From contig CM049308.1 of NCBI GenBank assembly GCA_026874595.1, positions 26,396,367 through 26,460,366 on the forward strand: a stretch of DNA of 64,000 nt, written 5' to 3'. The notes below the pieces were generated by a model. The model was not told the DNA's origin, did no database searches, and worked only from the letters and a program-made list of their open reading frames with translations. Source of the stretch: Sipunculus nudus (lineage: Eukaryota; Annelida; Sipuncula; Golfingiida; Sipunculidae). How positions within the stretch are numbered: the first letter of the stretch is position 1; each line of letters begins with the position of its first letter. A program made the position numbers and the translations under genes. Below are positions 45,198 through 57,118 of this stretch, in pieces.

Positions 45198-45839
45198 ATG
45201 GCTTTAGAGAATTGCTTGAAAACTAGACGGGGCGCCAAGAGCTGGACCACTCGAGCCTCGAAAAATCTTGAGACATTGATCAAGCAACAGGATGGCGCGG
45301 TTAGTCAGTTTGAATTGTCAGACGCTATCGCTGAGTTCGATCGACGTTTAGAGAGCTTGGATACGGCACAGGCCAACGTCGAGATTTTGTCGGATAATGA
45401 GGAACTGGATAAGGACATTGATGAAGTGGCAGAGTTTCGGGAGAAAATCCGAAGGCCTAAAATTGCGGCCGCTGAGCTTCTGTCTAGACTGTCTACGTCG
45501 CATACCGAGCATACCGACAGTGCTGATGGTGATACGGGCGACAGGCTGAGCGAGGCCTCCAGGGAAAGTAATAGTACACAAGCAGTGAGGCTTCCGCAGA
45601 TAGAATTGCCCAAATTCTGTGGTGATTATACAGAATGGCAAACTTTCTGGGACAAGTTTACCGTGATTGTGGACCAGTCGGACATTCCAGTTGTAAGTAA
45701 ATTCACATATCTTGAATCGCTGCTTGAAGGTGAAGCTAAATCTTGTATACAAGGTTTAACTATTACAGCGGGTCATTACTCGCTTGCATGTGAACTCTTA
45801 AAAGAAAGATTGGACGTAATATATACAGGCCTTGCTTAA
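45198..45839 (+). pseudogene. gag: BEL gag, N-terminal part
   Basis: A 213-residue frame starting at an ATG 66 bp after the LTR. An acidic helical N-terminus is followed from about residue 135 by LPKFCGDYTEWQTFWDKF, the hallmark of the BEL gag DUF1759-type domain. The frame breaks at 45839 inside this domain and continues in another frame from about 45832, so a single frameshift has cut gag. Confidence 0.85.
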
Positions 45840-47586
45840 CATGTCAGTGCAAGCAAATAAGCAAGGTACGAGAGTTGCTGCCCTCTGGCGGTTACAAGAC
45901 AAACTACAGGGACATGTTCATAGTCTTGAGGCCTTGGGCATTGATGGGTCCACATACGGTATATTTTTGACGTCAGTAATATTATTTCGCCTCCCACAGG
46001 ACATTAGAATGGAATGGGCCCGAGAAGGGGAAGGCAGAGAGAGTGATTTGAACTGGCTACTGTTATTTCTTAAGAGAGAGATAGAACGAAGAGAAAGATC
46101 AGAGACATTTAAAGATAAAAATAACAGTAATTTAGTGAAGGCTGCTACAGAGGAGAGGCTTCCAGTGCGTGTTGCTACAGCCTCGGCACTGCACACTACG
46201 ACTGATTTGAGGAGTTGTGCGTTTTGTGGGAAGCATCATACTGCAGACAAGTGTTGGGACATATCGAAGATGCCAGTGCCTGAACGACATAAGAAAATAC
46301 AGAGTGCAGGACTTTGTTTCAGATGTTTGGGCAAAGGCCATATTGCAAAGGGATGCATGTTTAGATGTGCTAAATGTAAAGGCAGGCATCATGAGTTACT
46401 ATGTACCGGTGCTGGTGGTAACAGTAATGTTAAACAAAGAGATGCTCAGAATAGCAATGTAACTCCTAATCCCTCAGAAACAAGTGATACCGGTGTCAGA
46501 AGTTCTGCTGCAAATGTGAGTGTATCATGTTGTACCAACAAATTGTGTACTCTACTTCAAACAGCTAGTGTTTTGATACATGGAGCAAAGGGTACTACTA
46601 GGGTCACCCTGATGTTTGATATGGGTTCAGATAATTCTTACATTTCAAGTGACTTAGTGCGTAAAGTAGGGCCTGAGTTTGTTACTACCAAGCAAATGTC
46701 ATATGCTGCCTTTGGAGATAAGTTGCCCACTTCTGCTGCAATCCATAATGTTTACAAACTTAGCCTACAAGGTAAGTATGGAGGCACAGAGACCCTTAAT
46801 GCTGTTGAAGTCAAAACAATATGTGCACCTATGTACCGTAACAGTATTCCTCCTGAGATGTTACAACCCTTAGGTAACCTTGAATTTGCAGATAGGATTG
46901 ATGAAGATAGACAGATATCAGTAGATATCTTAGTTGGTCTTGACTTCTATTGGAAGTTTATAAAGGAAGATGTGATTAAACTTCCCAAGTGTCTTGTAAT
47001 TCAAGACACTGTCTTTGGGTGGGTGGCCTCTGGGACATGTAGTGGAGATCCCAGTCATGGGGCTAAAGATGTTTCTCACCGTTTGCTTTGTTTGTCTGAT
47101 ATACCAGACACTACCCTGAAGAAATTTTGGGATCTTGAGTCATTGGGTATAAGTCCAATAGAACAGGAACAAAGTGAGGATAAGGTCCTGTCCAAGTTTG
47201 AGGAGTTGGTTGTGTTCACCAAGGGGCGTTATGAGGTCGCTCTACCTTGGAAGAACAATGCTTGGTTACCCAGGCTTCAGAATAATGAAGGGATAGCTAG
47301 AAATAGATTGAATAGTTTGGCCAAGAGGCTATCCAAAGATCCTGAATTGCATGACAGGTATGATAAGGCATTAGAGGAAATGGAGTCTCAAGGGATTATT
47401 GAGGAGGTTCCCCCTAATGAAATGTCTGTATCATACCCAGTGTATTACCTGCCTCATCATCCCGTGGTGAAGGAGAGTAGTCTCACCACAAAGGTAAGAC
47501 CCGTGTTTGATGCCTCAGCTGCAGGGTTTAACGGCATTTCTTTGAATGATTGCCTGGAAGCTGGCCCTTCTCTCATTCCCATCTAA
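45832..47586 (+). pseudogene. gag-pol: BEL gag C-terminus, zinc knuckle, protease and start of RT
   Basis: 584 codons. The first ~90 finish the gag domain (HVHSLEALGID, RLPQDIRMEW). A CX2CX4HX4C zinc knuckle is at 46315-46356. The retropepsin-type motif reads FDMGSDNSYIS (46615-46647), with Met where most families have Thr or Ser beside the catalytic Asp. The segment VRPVFDASA opens the RT. The frame ends at TAA 47584-47586; a second in-frame TGA follows at 47602-47604, after which the same frame reopens. Both look like point nonsense mutations. Confidence 0.85.
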
Positions 47587-47604
47587 GTGAATATTCTTAT
47601 CTGA

Positions 47605-48126
47605 TTCCGTCGCTGGAGGGTAGCATTGTCAGCAGACATCACTAAAGCGTTCTTGCAGATTGGTGTAAGGAAACAGGATCGAGATGTCCATCGGTTCCTG
47701 TGGCATCATCAGGGTGGAGTTCGGACTATGAGATTTCTAAGAGTTCCCTTCGGGAATAAAAGTAGTCCCTTCTTGTTAAATGCAACCATTAAGCATCACC
47801 TGGCCAAGTACCCAGCATCACGTGTAGTGGAGGAGCTGGGTGAGAATCTATATGTTGATGACTGGCTCTCTGGTGCTGACTCCGAGGAGGAAGCATGTGA
47901 ATTGTACCTGGAAGCAAGTCGAATCTTGCTTGATGCCAACATGAATCTTGCAAAATGTAACTCGAATAACCAAACGGTTAATGACATGTTTTTCAGGGAA
48001 TTTGGCTCCAAGCATCAAGATTTAGAGTCTGTGAAGATACTGGGACTGAAGTGGTCAACCAGTTCAGACTGTTTTTCATTTGAAAGTGTTCAGATCCCTA
48101 CAGGGCTAGTAACGACCAAGCGTTAA
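47605..48126 (+). pseudogene. pol: BEL reverse transcriptase core
   Basis: Continues the RT in the same frame: SADITKAFLQI carries the first catalytic Asp, and YVDD (47851-47862) the other two. It ends at TAA 48124-48126; the reading frame then shifts by one into the following segment. Confidence 0.88.
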
Positions 48127-48139
48127 GTTCTCAGTTTGC

Positions 48140-48896
48140 TTGCCCGATCCCTTGGGATTCCTGACCACTTTCACAATGATGGCCAAGATACTAGTGCAAG
48201 AAATCTGGCAGTTAGGGCTTGATTGGGACGCTGAGGTTCCCCTTGATACAGATGCCCGGTTTATCAAATGGATTAAGGGTCTGGAAAAAAGCCAAAGATG
48301 GAACCTCCGCAGATGCTACACTACAGGCTCCTGGATAGGGTTAAAGGGCTTGGAGTTGCATTGTTTTGGTGATGCATCTGAAAGAGGTTACGGAGCTGCA
48401 GTGTTTTTGTGTGTTCCCCAGGGTGACGGGACTTTCCAGGTTTCTCTCATCTTATCTCAGGCCAGAGTGGCCCCAATGAAACGAATCACTTTGCCACGGC
48501 TAGAGTTGCTGGGTGCTCTTATGTCTGCCCGGCTTCTGGTGTCTGTCCGGGAAGCGCTCAAATTGCCTGATATTGTCTATAGATGCTGGACGGACTCCAC
48601 CGTAGATCTCGAGTAGATTAAAAGCGACTCAAGTAGATGGAAGCCATTTGTATCTAACAGAGTCTCTTAGATCGAGACTCTAACAGATCCCTCGGTCTGG
48701 TTTCACTGTCCTGGGAAAGAAAATCCAGCAGATCTCCTCACCAGAGGTTTTACTGCTGTGGATCTGGTGACATCTAGGTTGTGGTTAGAGGGTCCTAGAT
48801 GGTTAGGTGAGCCACATAAAAACCATTGCCAGGATACAGCATTCACAGGTGATCAAGACCTCCAAGAGGAGGCTGTGCCCGATGTGTCTTGGTTGT
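48140..48896 (+). pseudogene. pol: BEL RT thumb/RNase H region
   Basis: Opens with DPLGFLTTFTMMAKILVQE and includes CFGDASERGYGAA (RNase H-like first Asp) and RLELLGALMSARL, typical of the BEL RT-RNase H connection. An in-frame TAG at 48614-48616 follows WTDSTV. Another TAG lies about 50 bp on; the PGKENPADLLTRG block downstream is still readable in the same frame. Confidence 0.82.
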
Positions 48897-49281
48897 GAGA
48901 TCACAACCTGAAGAGATATCAGAGAAAGATAGATGGGGTAAATTTACGAAGGCCCTACAAATGACTGCTTGGGTTTTAAGGTTTATCCACAATTTGAGGA
49001 ACCCAATGCAACATAGATTTGGCGATCCCTCTCATGAGGAAATTGTTGGTGCTGAGAGATGCCTATTCAAATATGTGCAGTATGCAAGCTTTGCAGCAGA
49101 AATCGAAGCCCTGAATCAAGGTCAGTTGATTCAGCGTGGTTCTGTATTGTTTAGTCTAAATCCGTTTATAGGAGATGACGGACTGCTCAGGATTAAGGGT
49201 AGGTTACAGCGGTCTGAACTTACCTTTGAAGAGAAGCACCCTATTATACCAAATTATACCAAAATTTGGCTAAACTGTTGA
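48889..49281 (+). pseudogene. pol: BEL pol linker before integrase
   Basis: The 130-residue frame ends with DDGLLRIKGRLQRSEL and EEKHPIIPN, the conserved lead-in to the integrase zinc-binding domain. It is broken at 49281 before the zinc-binding histidines. Confidence 0.8.
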
Positions 49282-49337
49282 CTAGGTTTCAACATCAGCA
49301 GTAAAAACACGCAGGCATAGAGACCATCCTTTCGTCA

Positions 49338-49950
49338 TTGAGAAGCAAATATTGGATCTTTGGACTGAGACGGCAGGCAAAATCAGTTAAACAAGAATGC
49401 ATTTCTTGTCAAAGGGTCGATGCCCAAGCATGTAATCAGACAGCAGCTCCACTTCCCGCTCTCCGGGTACAACAAGCCCCTCCCTTCACAGTGATAGGAC
49501 TGGATTATGCAGGTCCTCTTTATTGTGTGGATTTCCCTGGAAACAAGTTTTACTTGCTTTTATTCACATGCACTGTCACAAGGGCCAGTCATCTAGAATT
49601 GACAGACTCAATGTCTCTCTCTGATTGCATGTTGGCTTTAAGGAGGTTTTCTTCCAGACGAGGTATGCCCACCATTCTTTATTCAGATAATGCGAAAACC
49701 TTTAAGAGTGCCCAATCTGAGCTCTGTTAACATCTCAGAGCAAGTAGCCCTAAATGGAAATATATAGTTCCCAGGTCACCATGGTGGGGAGGATGGTGGG
49801 AGAAACTTGTCCGATCGGTAAAGAGTGCCCTAAAGAAATCTTTAGGTCCCCGTTGTCTCACTAGGTCAGAATTAGAAACCACATTGCATGAAATAGAGGC
49901 ATGCATTAACTCATCACCTGAAGTTAATAATAACCCAAAAGGATCTCTGT
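49338..49950 (+). pseudogene. pol: BEL integrase (zinc-binding and DDE core)
   Basis: RSKYWIFGLRRQAKSVKQEC and CISCQR give the Cys pair of the zinc-binding domain. GLDYAGPL and YSDNAKTF carry the two catalytic Asp residues. After a TAA at 49728-49730, the same frame continues with WWEKLVRSVKSALKKSLG, carrying the catalytic Glu. Inactivated by the stop and upstream frame changes. Confidence 0.85.
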
Positions 49951-50075
49951 GACAGAGAATTGATCAGACAGAGATGTCTTGAATGGTTTTGGGCGAAATG
50001 GAGTAAAGTTTACCTCAGGAATCTTCCCCCATCAATCAGCAAATTCAAACCAAAGGGTGGCTTCATTAGGGATCA

Positions 50076-50410
50076 GTTGTTTTGATTCGGGAAAATAATG
50101 TTCCTCGTTTAAAATGGCCTCTTGGTAAGGTAACAAAATTGTTTCACAGCAGTGATGGCCTTACTCGTAGCGTGGAACTTCAAACCGCAAGGGGATCTCT
50201 TGTGCACCCCAGAGATTGCATAATTTGGAAGTTAATGATTTAGATAAAGGGGTGTCCGAGGACATAGGTCCTGGGGAGAAACCAGATTTAGAGCAGGGAG
50301 ACGCCATGCCTGAATTAAACGTGGAAATGACTAATAGGTTTTCTGTAGGACCAGTTAGAGTAACACGAGCAGGGCGGGTTGTTAAGCCCGTGCAAAGGTT
50401 AGATATATGA
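50076..50410 (+). pseudogene. pol: BEL pol C-terminus (DUF5641-type)
   Basis: VPRLKWPLGKVTKLF and SVELQTARGSLVHPRD are the conserved C-terminal signature of BEL integrase proteins. One frame change near 50216 leads to an acidic tail ending RAGRVVKPVQRLDI and TGA. Confidence 0.82.
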
Positions 50411-50735
50411 ACTGTATTTTATGTTTATTGCTGCAAATTGTGCTATTATTAATGTATAGATTCTCTGTCTTGCCGTTTATGTTATTAAGATGATAAAACC
50501 ACACATTCAGTCTGGAGCTATAACAATATCACTTTTACTTCTAGGTGGAAACCAAATCGGAGATTTCAGTCAGAGATTAAGATTGCAGTGTCTATTGTTA
50601 ACTTAGTAATGATGGAATTTTTTATGTCCACATGATTTATCAATCTGAGAATTGTATTGTAATATTGCCTTGCAGACGGCTGTCCTCAGTCAAGTGCATG
50701 GGTATTGGAGTTACCACTCCAATTGGTGGGAGTAA

Positions 50736-50995
50736 TGTTGAGGACAGACTGTATTATTTTGTTATTATCATACCACTGTATTTACCCCCCCCCCCCCCCC
50801 CCCCCCCGTTTTGTCTCAGCACACTTAACGTGCTGCCCTCTATTAACCATTCCTGTACTACATTATGTTGCTCTCGTATGTTAGAGGTTTTAATAAACAG
50901 TCCAGCTATTGTTTCATCACAAGAAGTTTGTTCAGCTTTTTTTCTCTGTGTTTGTGTGACTTCCATGGTGTTGAGCTTGTCTTTGGTCCTCAACA
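50736..50995 (+). repeat. BEL 3' LTR
   Basis: 260 bp from TGTTGAGGAC to GTCCTCAACA, with a long poly(C) tract (about 50787-50807) and AATAAA within TTTTAATAAACAG. Confidence 0.93.
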
Positions 50996-51000
50996 GACTC
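50996..51000. repeat. BEL target-site duplication (right), GACTC
   Basis: Matches 43967-43971. Confidence 0.8.
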
Positions 51001-51329
51001 ATTCCTGACAGTTCATGACTTAAAACATGCACATCCAAGGTTTGGCTTCAGAGGAGTTTGGTGCCAAAAGTGCACTGCAACGGCTGTTAATTATAGTAAT
51101 AGATGAGTACAGTTAATTAAAAATTTTCCTTTTACTGAGTTACTGAATATCATTTTGTCTCAAATTTATTTAAATAAGCTTGATTGACACCGATGTCCTT
51201 ATGAAAAAAAAAAAAAACGGTTAAAAGCAGTGAACATGCTAGAAAATATTTCAGAATAATCTGAAATGGGCGTATTTTGAACTGGTATGGGTCCACTGCA
51301 CACTGACACTGACAGGTTACCAATAGTCA

Positions 51330-51560
51330 ATCAGAGTGCTTATTGACACACAGTCCGAAAGTCTCGGTTACCTCAATTTGGAAGTCTTGGTTACCGTGTT
51401 TTGAGGTCTCAGGTACTGAGAATAAGGAGTCTCGGTTACCGTGTGTCACTAGTGGTCAGTCATGCGTACCGCAATTAAGCTGGTTCACCGTTGCCCCAAT
51501 TAATCACTTTGATCACTGGTGTCCTAGATCAAAGGGCCAGGTAACTTCAAAGGCTACCCG
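51330..51560. repeat. TTATTGACACAC / CTCGGTTACC repeat
   Basis: CTTATTGACACACAG at 51339, then repeated GTCTCGGTTACC and CGTGTGTCACTA. A related GC-richer block lies at 55140-55400, on the far side of the LINE relic. Confidence 0.55.
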
Positions 51561-52469
51561 AGAAACTGGGCGTCATGAAATGTGGTGTTTTTTTTTATCA
51601 TTGCGAAGACGTTTCTTTTGCCTTATTGTAACAGGGGTTTTCCAGGGTAATTGTGTAATTAATATTTTTTTTCAATGGCCTATTTTTCATCTTTAACACA
51701 AATTATAAACAAAAGTAATGTTTTGTAATATAAAGGAGATGTATAATTTTACAAAAAATAAGCATTTTATTAAAGGTGGTGTTGTTTGAGAGTCATTGTG
51801 TATCCTAAGTCAAATTTATTGGCTCAAACTTTGATCTACCACCATAACGTTATGCATGACGTTGATATTGATAAAGTCGCTAAGAAAACATTGCATTGCA
51901 TTGTACAAGTTATATTTGACTAATATGAGCACATTTAGTCACAAAATATCAAATATGGTAGTTATTCTTATATAGATATCCATTTCCATTTATTATAGAA
52001 TAATAAAAATTTGAAAATAATGCGTCAAAGATAATAAATGAAACAAGCCTTTAAAAATTCTCTAGTTGCATATTTACCTCACCCAGGGCTCCTGCATGGC
52101 AGGGCATGCATTAGGAAACACTGTTCAGAGGTCGAGAAGGATGATACGGAAGAAGACTGTATTGGAATATTTAATTTTATATGGAACTTGCTTGAATATT
52201 TATGTACGGTATATTTTGTATATAATAAAAATATGTATGCATGTTTGTGTCTGTATCTTAACATGTTTATATTGTGTATATTAATTGTGTATATTTTATA
52301 TAGCATGATGAATTGTTTGGATTTTCTTTCTTTTTTTATTACAGAAACGTAGTACATGCATAACGTAACAGTACATACATACAAACATACATATAGAAAT
52401 TAATATTTCAATAACAATTTACATTGAATCGTGAAGATTATTCATGTAGAGGAGAGCAGGTCGGTAAGG

Positions 52470-54650
52470 TTTTCCCATTTTGATTAATGTTGAGTTAATT
52501 TACCTCCTCAAAGTTTCTTGGCGATTACATCATATGTTGAATAAATCTGCTTAACATAGCTTATACATCCATGATAGTTCGGTAACATTTTGAGACATCT
52601 GCAATTACAAACATACTTTTTAGCAACCAGTGTTAGCATATTTAACCATCTATGTTCGCTTTAACCTAACAAAACTTCAGATACTGAAAACTTAACAGAG
52701 GAGTTTAATGACAAATTATTCAAAACCTCTTGTATTTTTAACCACAAGTTAGTGACAAGAGAACAATTCCAAAAATATGTGATAAAGTTTCTCTTACTAA
52801 TTTACAAAAGGTACAAGTAGGAGAATCTATTAGCCTACATTCAGTCTATGAAGAAATGAGTTTAACGTCACCCAACGTTGAAGTTCATAAAACTGAAAAT
52901 TCCTAGGTGGTACGAAATTTGTTGCATCATAAATCTTGGAGAATCCCATATAAACAATCACCTCTGATATATCAATTAAATCTTGTTTCCATTTCTAAAT
53001 TACTAAGTCTGGAGTGACTAAATGTTTCTCTTGTTTTCTCTCATCATTAGAGTGTATGGGTTGTGCTTTTTTCTAACGGCGTAAAAGTAAATTTTTACAC
53101 TTGTTCCAACAGCGGACCAAGTATTCTACCAAAGTCTTACCATTATAATTTATGAATTAAACCAATTGAATTGTATTATCAAGTATAGGAAACTGCGTAA
53201 TTGTGTAAGATGTTTTATCATACAGAATTGTTAGGGGTTCGTAATATAGGCAGAACATTCAAAACCATTGTGCCTCTCATCTTCGACATCACCGTTTTTA
53301 CATATGACACAGCCCCTTGCTTCAGTGTTTAGGTTCTTGTATTTATTTGGTGGTATCAGCCTATATATGGTGTCTAAAATCTGTCAGTTTCACTTCTCAG
53401 CGCAAGTATCCCACACCAAAGCCGAGCAAGTGTACTGAGCTTTGCTGTCGTCAATCGGGCCATATACTTTTTATGTATATACTTAATTATGTGCCGTGCA
53501 CTGAGTGCTGATAATAGTGATAAAAAAATCTTAATTTTAGAACTGATCGGTATTGTTCAAGCCATTTATGTTGATTATCAGAACGTAACTTTTGGTTCAG
53601 ATTACGTTGGCAATGCGGCGCTATTTCATTATATGTGTGTATTAATATACATCAATGGATTCAAGTATCTTACTTCTTTGCATCTGAGCACTCAGTTATC
53701 CGCGACTTGCAAGGTTATAATCCAATACGAATACTTTCTTGGTTAGACTTGTGTAATCAATAGTGATTCCAAAACTGTAACATCTCAATCAAATGATATC
53801 TACATGTTACACAACCAATGTCTCTTTTAGAGCAGCAATTACACATGCAGAACCTGTGAACACTAAAAAAGGTAACGGAGAGGTCTGTTTTGAATTTTAT
53901 CACATGACGGGGTATGCATATCCCCATAACTCAGACGCATAATCTATAGGACTCTTACTACCATCATAGTATTTAAGTTTGTAAAGGAGTCATATAAGTA
54001 TAGTATCCTTAAAATTCTTAAACTTGCTAAATACTAGACCAAGAGATTACAATCCAACAGGCGCTAGGAAATCAGAACTTTTAGGCCATAAAAATGGATT
54101 TTATACCAACATAAGGCTTTTTATTTTTTCCGCTAAGCCGTTAATACATATATATTAAACAGCGTGACGGATTATATCGCCTTGTACCTCACATAGTACC
54201 CCAAACCAATTTGTGAAAATATTATTACTTAATCATACATAAGCTGAATAACTACTATATAAACTTTTTTTATGGTGTTATAGATTTTGTAATCAAATTT
54301 TAGTCCAAACAGCCGCGAGTGAAGAGTAGTTTCCTATATTTACCCATCAACAGCTTTTTTCCTGCATGCATGCACATGCCCACTTACTAGGGCGACGTGT
54401 TTCTATTCCTTGAGGCAAACGATTACTTAATAATGAAGTAACTAAAAAATATGATCTGGACAGGAGTGACCTTTTCGAACCCCATTCTGATCTTTGGCTA
54501 TAGGGTTAAGTTTGTTAAAGTAAGACGCGTTATTCTATAATCGATCAGGCCACGATGATGAGTTGTTGATAAAGATATGACCATTCCATGGCTTGTAGTA
54601 ACTTAGCCAATTTCATTTTCGGTTTGTTTTTCTGATTTTTTTAACATGTA
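52470..54650 (-). pseudogene. Decayed LINE (non-LTR retrotransposon) reverse transcriptase
   Basis: Minus-strand translation shows AKDQNGVRKGHSCPDHIF (about 54490-54437), then KKAVDG, FDYKIYNTIKK, FTNWFGVLCEVQGD and INGLAEKIKSL, i.e. RT finger and palm blocks in order. Further down are the YASELWGYA block (about 53930) and ETLSHIFWNCSLVTNLW (about 52770-52720), the usual ORF2 C-terminal signature. Frames are broken many times, and the catalytic YxDD region seems deleted near 54050. No ORF1 or endonuclease was identified. Clade not assigned (CR1/Jockey/L1-Tx1-like patterns). Confidence 0.75.
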
Positions 54651-55139
54651 CACTTTACATCATGAAAATCTGGAGAAGTATACATCTCATAAAGAAGAAT
54701 GTGACAAAATTCTCAGTAATCACGTCTCTATTAAAATTAGAGTAATAAAGTATCCACTTCTCCAGGTTAATAGCAATTATTTAATTATTCAGTATCTATG
54801 TGCTTATCAAGTTTGTATATTTAGTAATAAAAACTATGATTAACTTACTATATTTTGTATTAATTTCAATAAAGCTTATTTGTTCCTATTATCCTTGTTT
54901 ATTATTTTCTGATTAGAAAAATGATATTGAATAAAACGAGATATATGTATGTAAATATATTTTATTTTTAAATTGTCGAATATATTTAATATTTTGAAAT
55001 GAGTTAATTCATTTTCATCAGGGATGTAATTTTCATCCCCGAAATTAGTAGTACCCCCGCCTGGTAAAAATAGGTTTTAAACTAATTAATATACATAGGC
55101 GATGAAAGTAACTTTTATAAATGTTAAACATTTGTGTCA

Positions 55140-55400
55140 GAGATCAAAGGACCCCAATGGTAACACCTGATTAGTCCAAAGCTACCACTTCTCCGACATG
55201 GCCCGGTAATTAAGACCTGCTATAGTAACAACAACTCGCGTTATTGACACACGGTTTCGGGTAGCACGACGGGGGTGTTAGTGACACACGGTGAACGCCC
55301 TGCCATCTAGCGGGAGTGTGACAGATTTGACGCATGCGCAGTTAAACCGTGTGTCAATAAGCTGGACCTTATTGACACACGGGGTGTGTCAATAAGGGCG
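55140..55400. repeat. GACACACGG palindromic block with perfect 14-bp hairpin
   Basis: TTATTGACACACGG-type motifs occur five times in both orientations (about 55234, 55275, 55344, 55367 and 55382). The last two form CCTTATTGACACAC-GGG-GTGTGTCAATAAGG at 55367-55397. Confidence 0.7.
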
Positions 55401-55878
55401 GCCATAGACTATACCAGATTGTTTTGACAAATTCACAACTACCTACATTATCGCCCAGTGGCTACAGAACGAAACCCTGGTATTTTAGATTTTTTATTTC
55501 CTGCCACAAAAACCCTGGTTTGATTAATCAAATATATGAAAATATCGCAAAGTGTTACTGGTAAGACTCACGCAAACTTTGGCACAATGAAGTATGAACT
55601 TGAAGCTTGGTGGGTGAACGTGCGAGGCGTTTCTTTTGAGCTCAGCTGTGTCAGCCAGTGGCGCCACCTGTAAACACAAGCACACGTGGCTTGGGATCAT
55701 TGGACCAGACAAGTTCCTTCTTACACATACAGCGCATAACGCCGTGACGTGATGATGCGTGTTGCAGTGTCACAAATGACATACTTTAAAAAGCATTAGG
55801 GTCAGGAGGGTAAAAAATAAAAAATTATAAAATATATCCATTTATATATACATATGTACATTCACTACCTAGTAGGCT

Positions 55879-55905
55879 CTGTGTGTGTGTGTGTACATAA
55901 TAGGC

Positions 55906-55950
<45 letters not shown>
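55879..55950. repeat. (GT)n and (AT)n microsatellites
   Basis: A short (GT)8 is followed by about 42 bp of AT dinucleotides. Confidence 0.92.
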
Positions 55951-55955
<5 letters not shown>

Positions 55956-56570
55956 GCAATAATACATCACTATCACTAAAAAGTTCTATACATCAATAAA
56001 TATATCCTCTAAACCCTATTACTGATGATTTTAATTTAAAACGTTCCAACAGTGGACTACTTTGCTGACTCCTCATTTCAAAATGTTAATTCTGAATGGG
56101 CGTCAGTGTCAAAAACCACACACAAGGAGAAACTAAAGAAAACTACCATTGTAGATCAAAAGTATTCAAAAGAAATCCGGAGGATAATGAAGATGATAAT
56201 TATAAAGATATTAGTGAGGAAACAATATTAATTCAACCATCTTCAAAAGGCTATATTGTTGGGGTCCTGTTAATAAACCAGTTTTTTTATTCATCACAAA
56301 GAAACCAACCTGGAAGTTCAAATTTTCCTCCACAAATGTCCAAGACTCCAAAGTCATATATGCTGAGACTTTATACATATTACAGAGCTCCTTCCAGGCT
56401 CCTGAATAAATATGCGAATTTTATAGGAGCATGCACACTCGAGGAATAAATAGTGAAATTTATAGGAATTTTAAGCCAGAAATATACAGAAAGAATATAG
56501 GAGTCACTGCAACATCGTGTTTTATTCGGTCACTTACCATGACTTTAAGTTCTCAAAACAGCATCCTTAA

Positions 56571-56826
56571 GGCAAAAAAAAAGGTATGGTTCTCAGGCAC
56601 TTTTTTCAGAAATCAGACGGGCGTATTTTATTTTTTACTTTTTTTTACGTTTCGATAAAAATAGCATATGTTCAGGGAAAAGCATGAAAATAACATTCTT
56701 TTGCTAAACAGGTAAAAGCTCTACACAAATTGTTTTACTTATCTTCTTAAAAGAAAAACATTTTGATGCGGGGGTTAAAATTGACGCGGGCGGTGCCTCA
56801 GAACCATACCTTTAATTTATTTTTGC
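56571..56826. mobile_element. MITE family A, copy 3 (TTAA-flanked)
   Basis: TTAA|GGCAAAAAAAAAGGTATGG ... GTGCCTCAGAACCATACC ... TTTTTGC|TTAA. Interior blocks TTTTTTCAGAAATCA, ACGTTTCGATAAAAATAG and GATGCGGGGGTTAAAA match copy 1. Confidence 0.75.
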
Positions 56827-56964
56827 TTAAGTCTGTTTAAATGGTGTAGATAGCTGTACTTGAAAGACTGCATGCAAGGCTTAAATGCATGTACAGTTCT
56901 ACAAAAAAGCTGAACGTTTCAATAATGGCAGGTCTATTTAACAATATTGATTTAATATTAAGTA

Positions 56965-57115
56965 ATTTTAGAAACATGATTGAGAAGTAAAAATATAGGA
57001 GATTGAGGCCCAAATGCGGAAAAATAAAGGAAATTATAGGAAACATTTTTTTCATAAATAGGAAAATATAGGAATACATAGGCAATATAGGAGTCCTCGT
57101 AAGTCCTGAAGTTAT
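56965..57115. repeat. AATATAGGAGATTGAGGCC repeat
   Basis: AAATATAGGAGATxGAGGCCxAAATxCGGAAA...TATAGGAA occurs here and at 60389-60470; TATAGGAGTC-type fragments also lie near 56420-56505. Confidence 0.55.
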
Positions 57116-57118
57116 TTA

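Larger units (their letters stand above)
43972..50995 (+). mobile_element. BEL/Pao LTR retrotransposon, complete but inactivated
   Basis: Flanked by GACTC duplications. The 3' LTR (50736-50995, 260 bp) has 10-bp inverted termini TGTTGAGGAC/GTCCTCAACA. The 5' LTR is 43972-43977 plus 44886-45131, split by a MITE. A primer-binding candidate TGGTGCCCAGACCCGGGA starts at 45135; its tRNA was not assigned. Gag and Pol domains follow in BEL order: DUF1759-type gag, zinc knuckle, protease, RT, RNase H, integrase, C-terminal DUF5641-type region. Several stops and frame changes show it is dead. The LTRs differ at roughly ten positions plus poly(C) length, so insertion is fairly recent. It lies upstream of the MCFD2 coding exons and antisense to them. 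Confidence 0.92.

Noticed and set aside
45132-50735. Host gene encoding a retroviral-like Gag/Pol (domesticated)
   Set aside because: Multiple stops and frame changes between domains, and flanking LTRs with target duplications, mark a dead transposon rather than a maintained gene.
52038-52352. 104-codon plus-strand frame
   Set aside because: Hydrophobic, low-complexity translation of an AT-rich stretch just beyond the LINE relic; no start context or domain.
56096-56449. 117-codon plus-strand frame
   Set aside because: No recognisable domain and no splice partners; composition like the surrounding non-coding DNA.
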